A DNA stretch of 64,000 nucleotides, taken from positions 2,120,001-2,184,000 of the forward strand of contig NC_011891.1 of assembly GCF_000022145.1 (NCBI RefSeq). The letters are read 5' to 3'. The DNA is from Anaeromyxobacter dehalogenans 2CP-1. Lineage in GTDB: Bacteria > Myxococcota > Myxococcia > Myxococcales > Anaeromyxobacteraceae. A model generated the notes under the pieces. The model worked only from the letters and a program-made list of their open reading frames with translations, was not told the origin of the DNA and did no database searches. The position numbers were made by a program, and so were the translations under genes. Below, piece after piece: positions 1 through 12,558 of the stretch. Within the stretch, counting starts at the first letter, position 1. Each line of letters begins with the position of its first letter.

Positions 1-528
1 CCCATGAAGGAGATCCTGGCCGAGCTGACGAAGTACCCGGTCTCGACCCCGCTGCTCCTCACCGGCACGCTGGTGGTGGCCCGCGACATCGCGCACGCGA
101 AGTTCAAGGAGCTGATCGACCAGGGCAAGGGCGTGCCCGAGTACCTGAAGCACCACCCGGTGTACTACGCCGGCCCGGCCAAGACGCCGAAGGGCAAGCC
201 GTCCGGCTCGTTCGGCCCCACCACCGCCGGCCGCATGGACTCGTACGTGGACCTGCTGCAGTCGCACGGCGCGTCGATGGTGATGATCGCGAAGGGCAAC
301 CGCAGCCAGCAGGTGACCGACGCGTGCAAGAAGCACGGCGGCTTCTACCTGGGCTCGATCGGCGGCCCGGCCGCGGTGCTGGCCGAGGAGAACATCAAGA
401 AGGTGGAGTGCATCGACTTCGCCGAGCTCGGCATGGAAGCCGTCTGGAAGATCGAGGTCGAGAACTTCCCCGCGTTCATCCTGGTGGACGACAAGGGCAA
501 CGACTTCTTCAAGAAGCTGGGGATGTAG
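1..528 (+). CDS. Class I fumarate hydratase, C-terminal part (5' end outside window)
   Basis: The frame is open from the first base, so the window cuts the gene and only the last 175 or so codons are present. The product is the C-terminal (beta) domain of an iron-sulfur class I fumarase, which interconverts fumarate and malate in the TCA cycle. Recognisable family signatures are [16 protein letters not shown] near the start, [46 protein letters not shown] and the end [11 protein letters not shown], all close to E. coli FumA/FumB. It could be the tail of a single-chain enzyme or a separate beta subunit; the upstream sequence would decide. It converges with, and overlaps by 20 bp, the acyltransferase gene on the other strand. 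Confidence 0.93.
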   Translation, partial: PMKEILAELTKYPVSTPLLLTGTLVVARDIAHAKFKELIDQGKGVPEYLKHHPVYYAGPAKTPKGKPSGSFGPTTAGRMDSYVDLLQSHGASMVMIAKGNRSQQVTDACKKHGGFYLGSIGGPAAVLAEENIKKVECIDFAELGMEAVWKIEVENFPAFILVDDKGNDFFKKLGM

Positions 529-1927
529 CCGGCCCCGCCTCGATCACCCGCACCCCCCGGCCGGCAGGCGCGCCCGCGAAGGCCGCCTGCCGGCCGTCCT
601 GTTCCGGGGCCGCCGCGGCGGCCGGGGGCCGGGCGCGGCGCGCGGGGGGCCGCGGCGCGAACGCCGCCAGCTCCTCGTCCAGCGCGCCCGCCAGCGCGCG
701 CGGGTCGATCGGGAACGCCGCGTCGGCGCGCACGCCCATCGTCACCTTGCCGGCGTAGCTGAAGACGCTCACGCCCAGCCCGAGCGCGGCCGGGTGCGGG
801 ACCCAGAACAGCAGCTCGTCCACCCGCCGGCCGGCGAGGTGGAGCCGCCGCTGCGGGCCGGGGACGTTGGTCACCACCAGCGACGCCTTCCGCGAGAAGA
901 ACGCGGTGCCGAGCCGCTCCAGCGCGGGCGGCGCGAAGCCGAGGGCGCCCAGCACCCCGAGCGCCACCCAGGCGTCCGGGCTGCGCTTCAGCGCGGCGGT
1001 GCGGCCGCGCACGATCTCCAGCCGCTCGTCCGGCGCGAGCGGTTCGACCGGCAGGTCGAGGAACACGAGGCCGAACTGGTTGCCCGCCCCGGCCACCCCC
1101 GCCGCGGGCGCCGCGCGCAGGTTCACCGGCACCAGCGCGCGCACGTCGTCGGGCAGCGGTCCCGGCGGGACGGGGCCGGCGCGGAGGGCGCGCGAGAGCG
1201 CGCCGGAGAGCGCCGCGAGCAGCGCGTCGTTCACGGTGCCCCCGCCGGCCCGGGCGGCGGCGCGCACGTCCTCGAGCGGCCACGACCGCGACCACGCGAC
1301 GGTCCGGCGGCCGGAGAGCGCCGGCGGCGCGAGCGCGCCGGTCGCGGTGGGGAGCGTGGCCATCTTCCAGAGCGCGGCCGCGGCGGCGAGCGGATCCCGG
1401 AGCAGCGCGCGGGCGCCGCGGCGGAGCGGGTCGCCTCCGGGCACGTCCGGCGCCGGCGCCTCGACGCGGCCGGCGTGCTCGTCGGACAGGCCGAGCAGCA
1501 CCGACACGAGCGCGACCCCGTCCGCCATGCAGTGGTGGAGCTTCACCACCAGCGCGCTCTCCTCGGCGCCCTCGAGCAGCAGCGCGCGCCAGGGCGGGCG
1601 GCCGGCCGGGAGCGGCTGCGTGGCCGCCTCGGACACGGCCGCCTCGAGCGCCTCCGGGTGCGCCTCGCGCAGCGGCCGCGCGCTGAGGTGTCGCGCGATG
1701 GAGAAGCGCGGATCCGGCTCCCAGGCCGGGCCGCCCAGCGCGCCGGCGTCCGCCACCCGCGCGCGGAACCGCTCGTGCGGCAGCAGCCGCTGCTCCAGCA
1801 GCGTGCGCAGCCGCGGCGGGGTGAGGCGACCCGCGAGGCGCAGCAGCACCACGATGTCGGCCGTGTTCTCGGGGCGGTCCATGCGCAGCCAGGCGGCGTC
1901 CACCCGGCTCATCGGCTCGCGGGTCAT
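509..1927 (-). CDS. Wax ester synthase/diacylglycerol acyltransferase (WS/DGAT) family protein
   Basis: This 472-residue protein belongs to the WS/DGAT family, which uses acyl-CoA to esterify alcohols or diacylglycerol into storage lipids. The N-terminus has the usual [15 protein letters not shown] opening. The catalytic HHxxxDG motif is present as HHCMADG (H131, H132, D136), and the family NVPGP motif occurs in the C-terminal half. The ATG at 1927 is preferred because the frame upstream (to 2728) is antisense to another gene and lacks family sequence. The last 45 or so residues are Ala/Pro/Arg-rich and may be poorly conserved. It lies downstream of a leftward lipoprotein gene with a 101-bp gap, so co-transcription is possible but not required. 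The acceptor (wax or triacylglycerol) cannot be read from sequence. Confidence 0.9.
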   Translation of the reverse strand: MTREPMSRVDAAWLRMDRPENTADIVVLLRLAGRLTPPRLRTLLEQRLLPHERFRARVADAGALGGPAWEPDPRFSIARHLSARPLREAHPEALEAAVSEAATQPLPAGRPPWRALLLEGAEESALVVKLHHCMADGVALVSVLLGLSDEHAGRVEAPAPDVPGGDPLRRGARALLRDPLAAAAALWKMATLPTATGALAPPALSGRRTVAWSRSWPLEDVRAAARAGGGTVNDALLAALSGALSRALRAGPVPPGPLPDDVRALVPVNLRAAPAAGVAGAGNQFGLVFLDLPVEPLAPDERLEIVRGRTAALKRSPDAWVALGVLGALGFAPPALERLGTAFFSRKASLVVTNVPGPQRRLHLAGRRVDELLFWVPHPAALGLGVSVFSYAGKVTMGVRADAAFPIDPRALAGALDEELAAFAPRPPARRARPPAAAAAPEQDGRQAAFAGAPAGRGVRVIEAGPATSPAS

Positions 1928-2028
1928 GTCGGCTCCTGGGCCGGATCCTGCGCGGATCGGCGCGCGGAGGGAGGGACCGGGAGGGAGCCCGGGCGACGTG
2001 ACGCAGGGGAGGGCAGCCGGCCGGCCGG

Positions 2029-3252
2029 TCAATACCGCCGCTCCACCAGCAGGGCGACGCGGCGCGGACGTACCACCACCGTCCGGCGGAGCACCTTGCC
2101 CCCGCTGCGGAGCACCACCTCGTGCGTGCCGGCCGGCACGCGCAGGCGGGCCACCTGGAGCTCGGCGGGCAGCGACAGCCAGCTCCGCCGGTCGGCCTCG
2201 CTGGTGGACGTCAGGGCCAGGAACGTCAGCCACCCGAGCACCTCGCTGTCCGTCGCCTCCCCGACCGCGGCGGCGACGCCCCCCTTCAGCGCCGTGCTCA
2301 CCACCGCCTTGGCGGCGATGCGGCCGATCCGCTCGGACAGGTGCACCTGCGCCACCTCCTCGAGGGAGGTGACGGTGACCGCGTCGGCGCGCCGGGCGCC
2401 GGCCTCCAGGGTGGCGGCGTCGCGTACCCACGGGCGCGTGACGTACACCGGGACCACCAGGAGCTCCGGCCCGGCGCCCTGCCGGCTGGACCGCTTCTCC
2501 GGCGACAGGCCCGCCTCGAGCACGAGCACCACCTGTCCCTCCTCGGCGCCGAGCGGATCCGCGCCGAGCGCGGGGCGCGCCGCGGCGAGCGCGTCGGCCT
2601 CTTCGGCGCGGCCGGTCGCCCGCGCCAGCCGCAGCGCGGGCTCGGCGAGCGGGCCGAGGTCGGGCGCGAGGCGCAGCGCGTCGGCGTAGTCGATGTACGC
2701 CGAGTCCGGGTTGCCGGAGTCCTCCCACAGCACGCCGCCCAGGTAGCGCGCCACCGCGAGCTGCTGGTACGGCTTCTTCTCCTCCTGCACCATCTTCCGC
2801 AGCCGCTCGTCCACGCGCCGCACCTCCACCAGCGCGTCCTCGTCCTTCCCCAGGGCGGCGTAGTTGAGCGCCTGGACGACGTTGATCATCAGCTTCTCGA
2901 AGTCCTCGCCGCGGTAGGCGCGGGCGCGCTCGTTCTCGAGCAGCGCGCGCCCCTCCTCGCTGACCGAGATCGCCTCGAGCGACGCGGCCAGCCGCTCGGC
3001 GCGGGCGAGCACCGGGAGGCTCTCCTCCCAGCGCCGCGCGGCGTGCAGGATCATGCCCTGGTCGAGCAGCGCGAGCAGGCGGTCGCGCTCGGGCCCGCGG
3101 CGCACCTCCGCCTCGGCGAGCGCGGCGGCGCGGTCGTGGTCGCCGGCCTGGTACGCCTCGCGCATCGCGCGCGTGCGCGAGACGTAGTCGCCGGCGCAGC
3201 CGGAGAGCAGCACGGCCCCGAGCGCCATCGCGGCCGCGCGGGCGCGGCGCAC
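2029..3252 (-). CDS. COG3014-like lipoprotein with TPR-like region
   Basis: A 407-residue predicted lipoprotein. The GTG start at 3252 gives a short basic n-region, a hydrophobic stretch and an LSGC lipobox (Cys near residue 19); an ATG eight codons later is the alternative. The N-terminal half is helical and TPR-like, with repeated Ala/Leu/Arg helices and the phrase YLGGVLWEDSGNPDSAYIDY. The C-terminal half is beta-rich, with small hydrophobic segments and a PEGA-like end (RVPAGTHEVVLRSGG). This arrangement is that of the COG3014 family, whose genes often sit beside LpoB-type activators, and here the lpoB-like gene lies 11 bp upstream. A role in envelope or peptidoglycan assembly is inferred from context only. 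Confidence 0.8.
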   Translation of the reverse strand: MRRARAAAMALGAVLLSGCAGDYVSRTRAMREAYQAGDHDRAAALAEAEVRRGPERDRLLALLDQGMILHAARRWEESLPVLARAERLAASLEAISVSEEGRALLENERARAYRGEDFEKLMINVVQALNYAALGKDEDALVEVRRVDERLRKMVQEEKKPYQQLAVARYLGGVLWEDSGNPDSAYIDYADALRLAPDLGPLAEPALRLARATGRAEEADALAAARPALGADPLGAEEGQVVLVLEAGLSPEKRSSRQGAGPELLVVPVYVTRPWVRDAATLEAGARRADAVTVTSLEEVAQVHLSERIGRIAAKAVVSTALKGGVAAAVGEATDSEVLGWLTFLALTSTSEADRRSWLSLPAELQVARLRVPAGTHEVVLRSGGKVLRRTVVVRPRRVALLVERRY

Positions 3253-3263
3253 GGCCCGCCCCC

Positions 3264-3878
3264 CTACCAGCCCACCGACTGCTTCCGGAACTTCTTCCGC
3301 AGCTCCTTCTCGTCGGTCCAGGTGATGAGGCCGGTCCGGAGGTCGGTGAGCTGCATGGTCATCTTGTAGTAGACGACCTTGTCCGCGCCGACCTCCTGCA
3401 CGATCGACGCGATCTGCCCGGTCAGGACGCAGTCGGCGCCGACCTGCGCGCCCGGGCCCTTGGCGGTCTCCTTCGCGACCATGCCGGACTGCTGGTAGTC
3501 GTACTCGGCGGCGATCTGCTCGCGGGCCGCCGCGTCGGCGAACGCGAACCGGCCGGACCGCTGCAGCTCGACCCGGACCTTGTCCGCGAGCGACTCGGTG
3601 TCGATGTGCTCGGAGGTCTTGTTCCGGACGCGGCCCACCACCAGCACCGGCCGGCCCGGCAGCGCCTGCACCACGGGCGCGCCGAGCAGCGAGCCGGTCA
3701 TCTTCTTGGCGATGAGCTGCAGGTCGTTCTCGTTGAACTGGTCGGAGAGCAGCTCGATGGTGTTCGGGTCCTCGTAGGCACCGCGGGTGAAGGCTCGCGG
3801 GCCGCAGGCGGCGACGAGCGCGGCGGCGGTGAGCAGCGGGAGCGTGCGGGGCAGGGCGCGGGAGCTGGCGCGGGGCAT
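3264..3878 (-). CDS. lpoB: LpoB-like penicillin-binding protein activator lipoprotein
   Basis: A 204-residue lipoprotein: after a basic start comes a hydrophobic stretch ending in VAAC. The body matches the LpoB family, with the LSDQFNENDLQLIAKKM opening, a VVGRVRNKTSEHIDTESL strand-helix unit, and GADCVLTGQI and YKMTMQLTDLRTGLITW near the end. In enterobacteria LpoB is an outer-membrane lipoprotein that stimulates the bifunctional peptidoglycan synthase PBP1B. The gene is 11 bp upstream of the COG3014-like gene and 15 bp downstream of a small barrel gene, so the three form an operon. Its natural PBP partner in this organism is unknown, and the symbol is by family only. Confidence 0.85.
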   Translation of the reverse strand: MPRASSRALPRTLPLLTAAALVAACGPRAFTRGAYEDPNTIELLSDQFNENDLQLIAKKMTGSLLGAPVVQALPGRPVLVVGRVRNKTSEHIDTESLADKVRVELQRSGRFAFADAAAREQIAAEYDYQQSGMVAKETAKGPGAQVGADCVLTGQIASIVQEVGADKVVYYKMTMQLTDLRTGLITWTDEKELRKKFRKQSVGW

Positions 3879-3893
3879 GGCGGTCTCCGGGGC

Positions 3894-4454
3894 CTACAGG
3901 CGCAGGCCGAGGCCGAGGAAGATGCGGTGGGTGACGGTGGTGTCCTGCTCCACCGGGATGTCGAGCGCGTAGTGGAGGCCGAGGACGAACCGGTCGCTCG
4001 CCTCCAGCTCGGCGCCGATCTGCGGGCTCAGGCCGAAGCGGCTCCGGCCGTTCCAGTGCATGACGCCGCCCTTCACCCCGGCGCTCAGCGAGAACGGCGA
4101 CGCCGGGGTGCGCAGGCGGGGCCCCACCAGCACCAGCGTCCGCTCCAGGTCGAAGTCGTAGGCGCCGGTGAGCTCCAGCAGCAGCCAGTCGTCGGGCGAC
4201 CAGGCGAGGTCGGCGCCGAGGAAGTAGGGTCGGTCCTTGAGCGGGTACCCCGGCCCCTCGCTGGAGATCGCGCCCCCCGCGTCGAACGTGATCTGGAACG
4301 CGCCGGGACCGGGCGCGCGCCGGTAGCCGCCCTGGCCGACCTCGGTGCCCTCCGGGCCATCGGTCCTCCCGGGCGGCGCCGCCGGCTGCGCCAGGGCCAG
4401 CGCGGGCAGCGCGGCCAGCAGGAACGCTGCTACGGAACGGAGCGGTCGAGCCAT
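3894..4454 (-). CDS. Small exported outer-membrane beta-barrel-like protein
   Basis: A 186-residue protein beginning with a clear Sec signal peptide (MARPLRSVAAFLLAALPALALA, likely cut after the last Ala), followed by a short Pro/Gly linker. The remainder alternates short amphipathic strands with turns, such as FQITFDAGGAISSEGP, LLLELTGAYDFDLERTLVLVG and HRIFLGLGLRL, and ends in a hydrophobic residue, as expected of an eight-strand outer-membrane barrel. The ATG at 4454 has a purine-rich ribosome-binding site (gagagggg) upstream and is preferred to the longer open frame. It is the first gene of the leftward set with lpoB and the COG3014-like gene. I do not recognise a specific family. Confidence 0.75.
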   Translation of the reverse strand: MARPLRSVAAFLLAALPALALAQPAAPPGRTDGPEGTEVGQGGYRRAPGPGAFQITFDAGGAISSEGPGYPLKDRPYFLGADLAWSPDDWLLLELTGAYDFDLERTLVLVGPRLRTPASPFSLSAGVKGGVMHWNGRSRFGLSPQIGAELEASDRFVLGLHYALDIPVEQDTTVTHRIFLGLGLRL

Positions 4455-4664
4455 GGCGAGCCCCCTCTCGCGCAGTCGAATGCCGTCGTCCACGCGTATC
4501 ACCCTCGCGGGACCGCGGCGCAAGGACCCAATGCGTGCGTGTGCGGCGTCGCCGCGCGCCGCGGCGTCCGGCCGCCCGCCCGCTGACGTCCACCCGCACG
4601 AGGGCGCGCCGCCTCCGGGGGGCGGGGCAAGGTTCCACGCGACGGCGAACGGGCGGCAGCGCCG

Positions 4665-5624
4665 TCAGGCGCCGCTCGCGGCCACGCACCGGCGGCGGCC
4701 GGTGATGATCCGCAGGGCGGCCGGCTCGACCCGGATCTCGATCTCGCCGGGGGAGGCCGAGCCCTCCAGGTCGATCTGGATGGGCGAGCGCGAGGCGAGG
4801 CGGATCCGCGCCGCCCGCGCGGTGCGGACGCTGCTCCGGGGCGGGGCGGCCGTCGCGACGCCGTGGCGGAGCGCGGAGGTGAACGTGCGGCGTCGCCGGT
4901 GCACCACCACGTCGGCGAGGCCGTCGGCGGGGTCGGCGTCCGGGTGGACCACCGTGCCCCAGGCCACGCAGGGCAGGTTGTACACGCCCACGTTGAACAC
5001 CGGCTCGGAGGGCTCGGCGAGCACCACCCCGTCCGCCTCCAGGCGGACGCCGGTGTGCTTGCGGAGCGCGCCCGGGAGCGCCGCCAGCACGCCCCCCACG
5101 CGCGCCAGGCCGCGCCCGCGCGAGGCGCCGGAGATGATCTGCCCCTCGAACCCGCAGCTCACCGACGCGAGCGCCAGCGGCGCCTCGGGGTGGGTGGTCA
5201 CCAGCGCGTCGATCTGCAGCGAGCGGCCGTCCGCGATGGCGGCGAGCGCGCGGCGAAGGTCCGCCACCCCGAGCGCGTGGGCGATGACGTTGCCGACGCC
5301 GAGCGGGAGGATGGCCATGGGCCGGTCGGCGCGGTCCGCGGCCCGCACCGCGCGCGCCACGAAGTTCACGGTCGCGTCGCCGCCGGCGGCCACCGGGATC
5401 TCGTCGGGCGCGAGCCCGCGCATGGCGCGCTCGGCCCCGGACAGCGTGGTCACGACCGCCAGGCGCGATCGGCGGGTCCAGGCGGGCGCGCGGGAGAGGA
5501 GGCCGCGCAGGCGCGCGGCGGCGTGGCCGTCCTGCGCCTCGGGGTTCACCAGGAAGACGAGGCGGGGGAACTCCACCTCGCGCCCGGAGGTGCGCGCCTG
5601 CTCCATCCCCTCCGCTGCCCGCAT
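4665..5624 (-). CDS. Diacylglycerol/sphingosine kinase-like lipid kinase
   Basis: A 319-residue protein of the DAGK catalytic-domain (LCB5/YegS) family, which phosphorylates lipid hydroxyl groups with ATP. The N-terminal nucleotide-binding domain opens with LVFLVNPEAQDGHAA and has the family GGDGTxN site as GGDATVN, followed by LPLGVGNVIA in place of the usual PLGTGND. The second, beta-sandwich domain follows with SVSCGFEGQIISGASRGRG and FNVGVYNLP. The replacement of the second Gly in GGDG by Ala and of Asp in GND by Val are deviations in nucleotide-contacting loops, so activity should not be assumed. The gene stands alone between the barrel gene (210 bp) and the TPR gene (100 bp). Confidence 0.82.
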   Translation of the reverse strand: MRAAEGMEQARTSGREVEFPRLVFLVNPEAQDGHAAARLRGLLSRAPAWTRRSRLAVVTTLSGAERAMRGLAPDEIPVAAGGDATVNFVARAVRAADRADRPMAILPLGVGNVIAHALGVADLRRALAAIADGRSLQIDALVTTHPEAPLALASVSCGFEGQIISGASRGRGLARVGGVLAALPGALRKHTGVRLEADGVVLAEPSEPVFNVGVYNLPCVAWGTVVHPDADPADGLADVVVHRRRRTFTSALRHGVATAAPPRSSVRTARAARIRLASRSPIQIDLEGSASPGEIEIRVEPAALRIITGRRRCVAASGA

Positions 5625-5724
5625 GCGGCCCCCTTCGACCCCGTGACGTTACACGCGGGGACGCAGCGTTGCCAGCCCGTCATGCGAGGAGCGCGGAGTT
5701 CGTGGAGAACCGCCCGTGCCTGCC

Positions 5725-6723
5725 TCAGGGTTCGCCCGGGGTCGAGGCGCGGGAGGCGACCTCCTCGGCGGCGCGGACGTCCCCCGGCGCCCCGAACCGC
5801 CGCGCCAGCGCCACCGCGCGCTGGGCCGCCACCCGGGCGGCGCCGCGGTGCCCGGCCGCGAGCAGCCGCCGGGCCAGCGTGGCGGAGGCGGTGCTCGCCG
5901 CGCGCAGGCTGCCGCTCCGCTCGCCGAGCTGCGCCGCCTTCCGCAGCAGCACGCGCTGCTCCTCCTCGGCGGTGCCGCGCTCCGCGAGCACCTCGGCGAG
6001 CGCGATCTGGGCCCAGGGCACGAACGCGGCCGCGCCGGCCTGCTCGCGCAGCGCGAGCGACTGCCGGAAGCCGAGCTCGGCGCGGGCGAGCTCGCCGCGG
6101 TCCTGGTCCAGCCCGGCCAGGTGGCGCTCCATGTTGGACAGCATGAAGTCGTCGCCGAGCCGCCGGGCGCGCGCCGCGCCGTCCTCGAGCAGCGCGCGGG
6201 CCGCCTCCGGCCGGCCCAGCCGGTCCTCGGCGAGCGCCTGGTGGAAGATCGCCTCGGCCTCCAGGCGCGGGTCGCCGGCGTGCCCCGCGGCGGCGCGCGC
6301 CTCCCGGATCGCGGCGGCGGCCGCGCGCATCCGCGACGGATCCTCGAGCGCCTCGAAGTAGACGCGCCGCGCGTGGACGAGCAGCGCGGTGGCCAGCACG
6401 CGCGGATCGCCGGCCTCGCGCGCGGCGGCGAGCGCCCGGTCGGCGGCGGTCGCGGCCTCCCGCGGCGCGTGGCGGTGGAACTCGCTCCGGTCCACCGCGA
6501 TGCGCGCCAGCAGCACGGCCAGGTCCGCGCGCAGCTTCGCCGGGACCTCGCCGCAGGCGAGCTCGCGCTCCACCGCGGCGCGCGCCGCGTCCCAGCGCCC
6601 CTCGAGCAGGTCCTGCTCGACGCGCGCGGAGAGCTGGGGATCCGGCCCGACCTTCCCGGGCAGCGGGGTGGCGGCGGCGAGGTGGAGGAGGGCGAGGGCG
6701 AGCGCTGGGGCGAACGGGAACAT
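5725..6723 (-). CDS. Exported tetratricopeptide-repeat protein
   Basis: A 332-residue protein with an N-terminal hydrophobic signal (MFPFAPALALALLHLAAATP), so probably periplasmic. The mature part is almost entirely alpha-helical TPR-like repeats, for example RVLATALLVHARRVYFEAL, LEAEAIFHQALAEDRLGRPEAA and WAQIALAEVLAERGTAEEEQ, with the spacing of about 34-40 residues expected of TPRs. The ATG at 6723 was chosen because it starts the signal peptide; the much longer open frame beyond it is antisense to the ABC-F gene. It is transcribed divergently from that gene across 105 bp. No catalytic motif is visible and the binding partner is unknown. Confidence 0.75.
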   Translation of the reverse strand: MFPFAPALALALLHLAAATPLPGKVGPDPQLSARVEQDLLEGRWDAARAAVERELACGEVPAKLRADLAVLLARIAVDRSEFHRHAPREAATAADRALAAAREAGDPRVLATALLVHARRVYFEALEDPSRMRAAAAAIREARAAAGHAGDPRLEAEAIFHQALAEDRLGRPEAARALLEDGAARARRLGDDFMLSNMERHLAGLDQDRGELARAELGFRQSLALREQAGAAAFVPWAQIALAEVLAERGTAEEEQRVLLRKAAQLGERSGSLRAASTASATLARRLLAAGHRGAARVAAQRAVALARRFGAPGDVRAAEEVASRASTPGEP

Positions 6724-6828
6724 CGGGTCGATCTCGGGCGCGGGGGCCGCTCGGGATGGGAGGGGCAGGCGGCCGGCTTGTGACCTCGAGCCGGCCCGCC
6801 GGGACCGCGCCGGTGCTATGAAGGCGCG

Positions 6829-8799
<1,971 letters not shown>

Positions 8800-8858
8800 G
8801 CCGGGCGTGGCGGCGGCCGCTGCGGCGCGGCCGGGTTCGCGGTATCCTCCGCGCCCCC

Positions 8859-9059
8859 ATGAGCGTCTGGCACGTCCAGGTGAACGGCGTCCCGGCCTGC
8901 ACCTCGCCGGTGATCACCGAGGAGGAGCGGCTCGAGCCGCCGGTGTGCGGCGCGCGCAACCGCCAGCGCGCCGAGGAGTACGCGGCGATGCTCCGCGAGC
9001 GCCACCCGGGCGACGCCGTCGAGGTGGTCGAGCACGGCTGCCCGATGCGCGGGGAGTGA
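8859..9059 (+). CDS. Small Cys-containing hypothetical protein
   Basis: A 66-residue acidic protein, 59 bp downstream of the ABC-F gene on the same strand. It reads MSVWHVQVNGVPACTSPVIT, followed by a helix with AEEYAAMLRERHPGDAVEVV and a C-terminal HGCPMRGE. Three cysteines could bind metal or form a disulfide. Coding is supported by the ATG, the strong third-position GC bias and the coherent strand-strand-helix-strand pattern; no family is recognised. It could be co-transcribed with the upstream gene. Confidence 0.55.
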   Translation: MSVWHVQVNGVPACTSPVITEEERLEPPVCGARNRQRAEEYAAMLRERHPGDAVEVVEHGCPMRGE

Positions 9060-9087
9060 GGCGAGGGATCGGTGTGCCGGCTCGCCG

Positions 9088-9564
9088 CTAGTCGTGGGGC
9101 CTGTTCTCCGCGTCGAGCTTCCAGCGCAGCGTGACCATCACCTTGCCCCACCCGCGGGCCCCGGGCGTGCCGCCGGGCTCGCCGGGGCGGAAGTCCACCC
9201 GGAGGTTCGCGTTGGCGATGTACCCGGCCACGGTGGAGAGCGCGGGGATGGGCGCGCGCGAGAGGATGCCGAGCACGAGGTCGGTGCGGCTGGCCCGGTA
9301 GAGGGGACCGGAGTCGGGCATGGCGGAGGCCTGGAGCTGGCAGACCTCCGGGGGGCAGACGGGTCCCTGGCGGCGCAGCTCGCCCTCCGGCTCCTCCACC
9401 AGGGAGGACTGCCGCGAGGCAGCGGGCGCGGGCGCCTGCGCGACCAGGGCGCTCCGGGAGGAGGCCAGGCCGAGCCTCGGGAGCGCGGACCGGCGGCCGT
9501 CGTCGCCTGCGAGGGCGGGGAGCGAGGAGGCGAGCAGCGCGAGCGCGAGCAGGGATCGGAGCAT
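9088..9564 (-). CDS. Exported hypothetical protein
   Basis: A 158-residue protein with a typical signal peptide (MLRSLLALALLASSLPALAG). The mature part has a low-complexity Ser/Ala/Gln region, a CPPEVCQLQ segment that could form a disulfide, and a strand-rich C-terminus (ANLRVDFRP, GKVMVTLRWKL) that may belong to a small outer-membrane or periplasmic domain. No family recognised. It converges with the small ORF to the left across 28 bp and follows a 22-bp palindrome upstream. Confidence 0.6.
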   Translation of the reverse strand: MLRSLLALALLASSLPALAGDDGRRSALPRLGLASSRSALVAQAPAPAASRQSSLVEEPEGELRRQGPVCPPEVCQLQASAMPDSGPLYRASRTDLVLGILSRAPIPALSTVAGYIANANLRVDFRPGEPGGTPGARGWGKVMVTLRWKLDAENRPHD

Positions 9565-9618
9565 CTCCGATCAACCTGCGCGCTGGCGCCCGCCGGAACA
9601 ACGCCGCCCGTCGGTACG

Positions 9619-9640
9619 CCCTGCCCGGCGCCGGGCAGGG
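9619..9640. terminator. Perfect 22-bp GC palindrome between EF-G and exported-protein genes
   Basis: The eleven bases ccctgcccggc are followed directly by their exact reverse complement. It lies 60 bp beyond the end of the leftward EF-G gene and 55 bp before the start of the next leftward gene. It could be a rho-independent-like terminator stem, although there is no T-tract and no loop, or a dimeric protein binding site. Confidence 0.4.
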
Positions 9641-9699
9641 GGTTGGCTCGCCGGAGTCAGCGGCGTCCGCCGTCGCCGGCGCCGCGGCCCACCGCGGCC

Positions 9700-11769
<2,070 letters not shown>

Positions 11770-11886
11770 GCACCGACCCTCCGCCCGCCGCCCCGCCTCC
11801 GGCCGCGCGCTCCGGGAAGTATACGTCCATCCCCACGGCGCCGACCGGTTCCGGATCCGCGGCGGTTCGACTAGGCTCCGCGTCCC

Positions 11887-12498
11887 GTGCGAGAGCTCTG
11901 CCGCCGCTGCCTGCGCCCCACCGCCCTCTGCCTGTGCGCGTCGCTCCCGGCGGTGCGCGCGCGGACGCGCGTGGTGATCCTCCAGCATCCCCGCGAGGCC
12001 AGGCTCGCCATCTGCACCGCCTGGCTCACGCGCCTGGCGCTGGAGGGCTGCGAGCTGCACCGGGGCGTCCGCTTCGAGGATCACCCGCGCGTGCGCGAGG
12101 TGGTGGCCGGCCCGGGGACGGCGCTGCTGTTCCCCGGCGAGGGCTCGGTCCCCGCCGCGGCGCGCGCCGCCGATCCGCCCCGGGTGCTGGTGGCGGTGGA
12201 CGGCACCTGGCACCAGGCGCGGAAGATGGTGGAGGCGAGCCCGTCGCTGGCGGCGCTGCCGCGGATCTCGGTCGTGCCCGACGGGCCGGGCGGCTACGCC
12301 GGGCTGCGGCGCGAGCCGGAGCCGGAGTACCTGTCCACGCTCGAGGCGGTGGCGCTCGCGCTCGGCGCGCTGGAACAGGACCCGGCCCGCTTCGAGCCGA
12401 TGCGCGAGGCGTTCCGGAAGATGGTGGCGCAGCAGCTCGAGTGCGCGCGCGGGGCGCGGCGCAACCCGCGGCACCGCGGCGGCGCCGCGGGCGCCTGA
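11887..12498 (+). CDS. DTW-domain tRNA-uridine aminocarboxypropyltransferase
   Basis: A 203-residue DTW-domain protein. The family installs the 3-amino-3-carboxypropyl group on uridine of tRNA using S-adenosylmethionine (TapT/TuaA in E. coli). The zinc-type N-terminal knuckle [13 protein letters not shown], the ILQHPREA segment and the signature [11 protein letters not shown] are present, followed by a C-terminal helix. GTG at 11887 is the start and gives the expected length. It converges with the cardiolipin synthase gene, with a hairpin between them. Assignment to the family is firm; the modified tRNA position is inferred from known members. Confidence 0.88.
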   Translation: MRELCRRCLRPTALCLCASLPAVRARTRVVILQHPREARLAICTAWLTRLALEGCELHRGVRFEDHPRVREVVAGPGTALLFPGEGSVPAAARAADPPRVLVAVDGTWHQARKMVEASPSLAALPRISVVPDGPGGYAGLRREPEPEYLSTLEAVALALGALEQDPARFEPMREAFRKMVAQQLECARGARRNPRHRGGAAGA

Positions 12499-12517
12499 CG
12501 CGGCTTCCGGGGAGCGG

Positions 12518-12537
12518 CCCCAGCCGCATGGCTGGGG
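12518..12537. terminator. Hairpin between convergent genes
   Basis: An 8-bp perfect stem (ccccagcc / ggctgggg) with a gcat loop sits between the ends of the DTW gene and the cardiolipin synthase gene. The position, in a 60-bp convergent gap, suggests a bidirectional terminator. No clear T-tract follows. Confidence 0.5.
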
Positions 12538-12558
12538 AGGCAGCGGCCGCAGCCCTCG

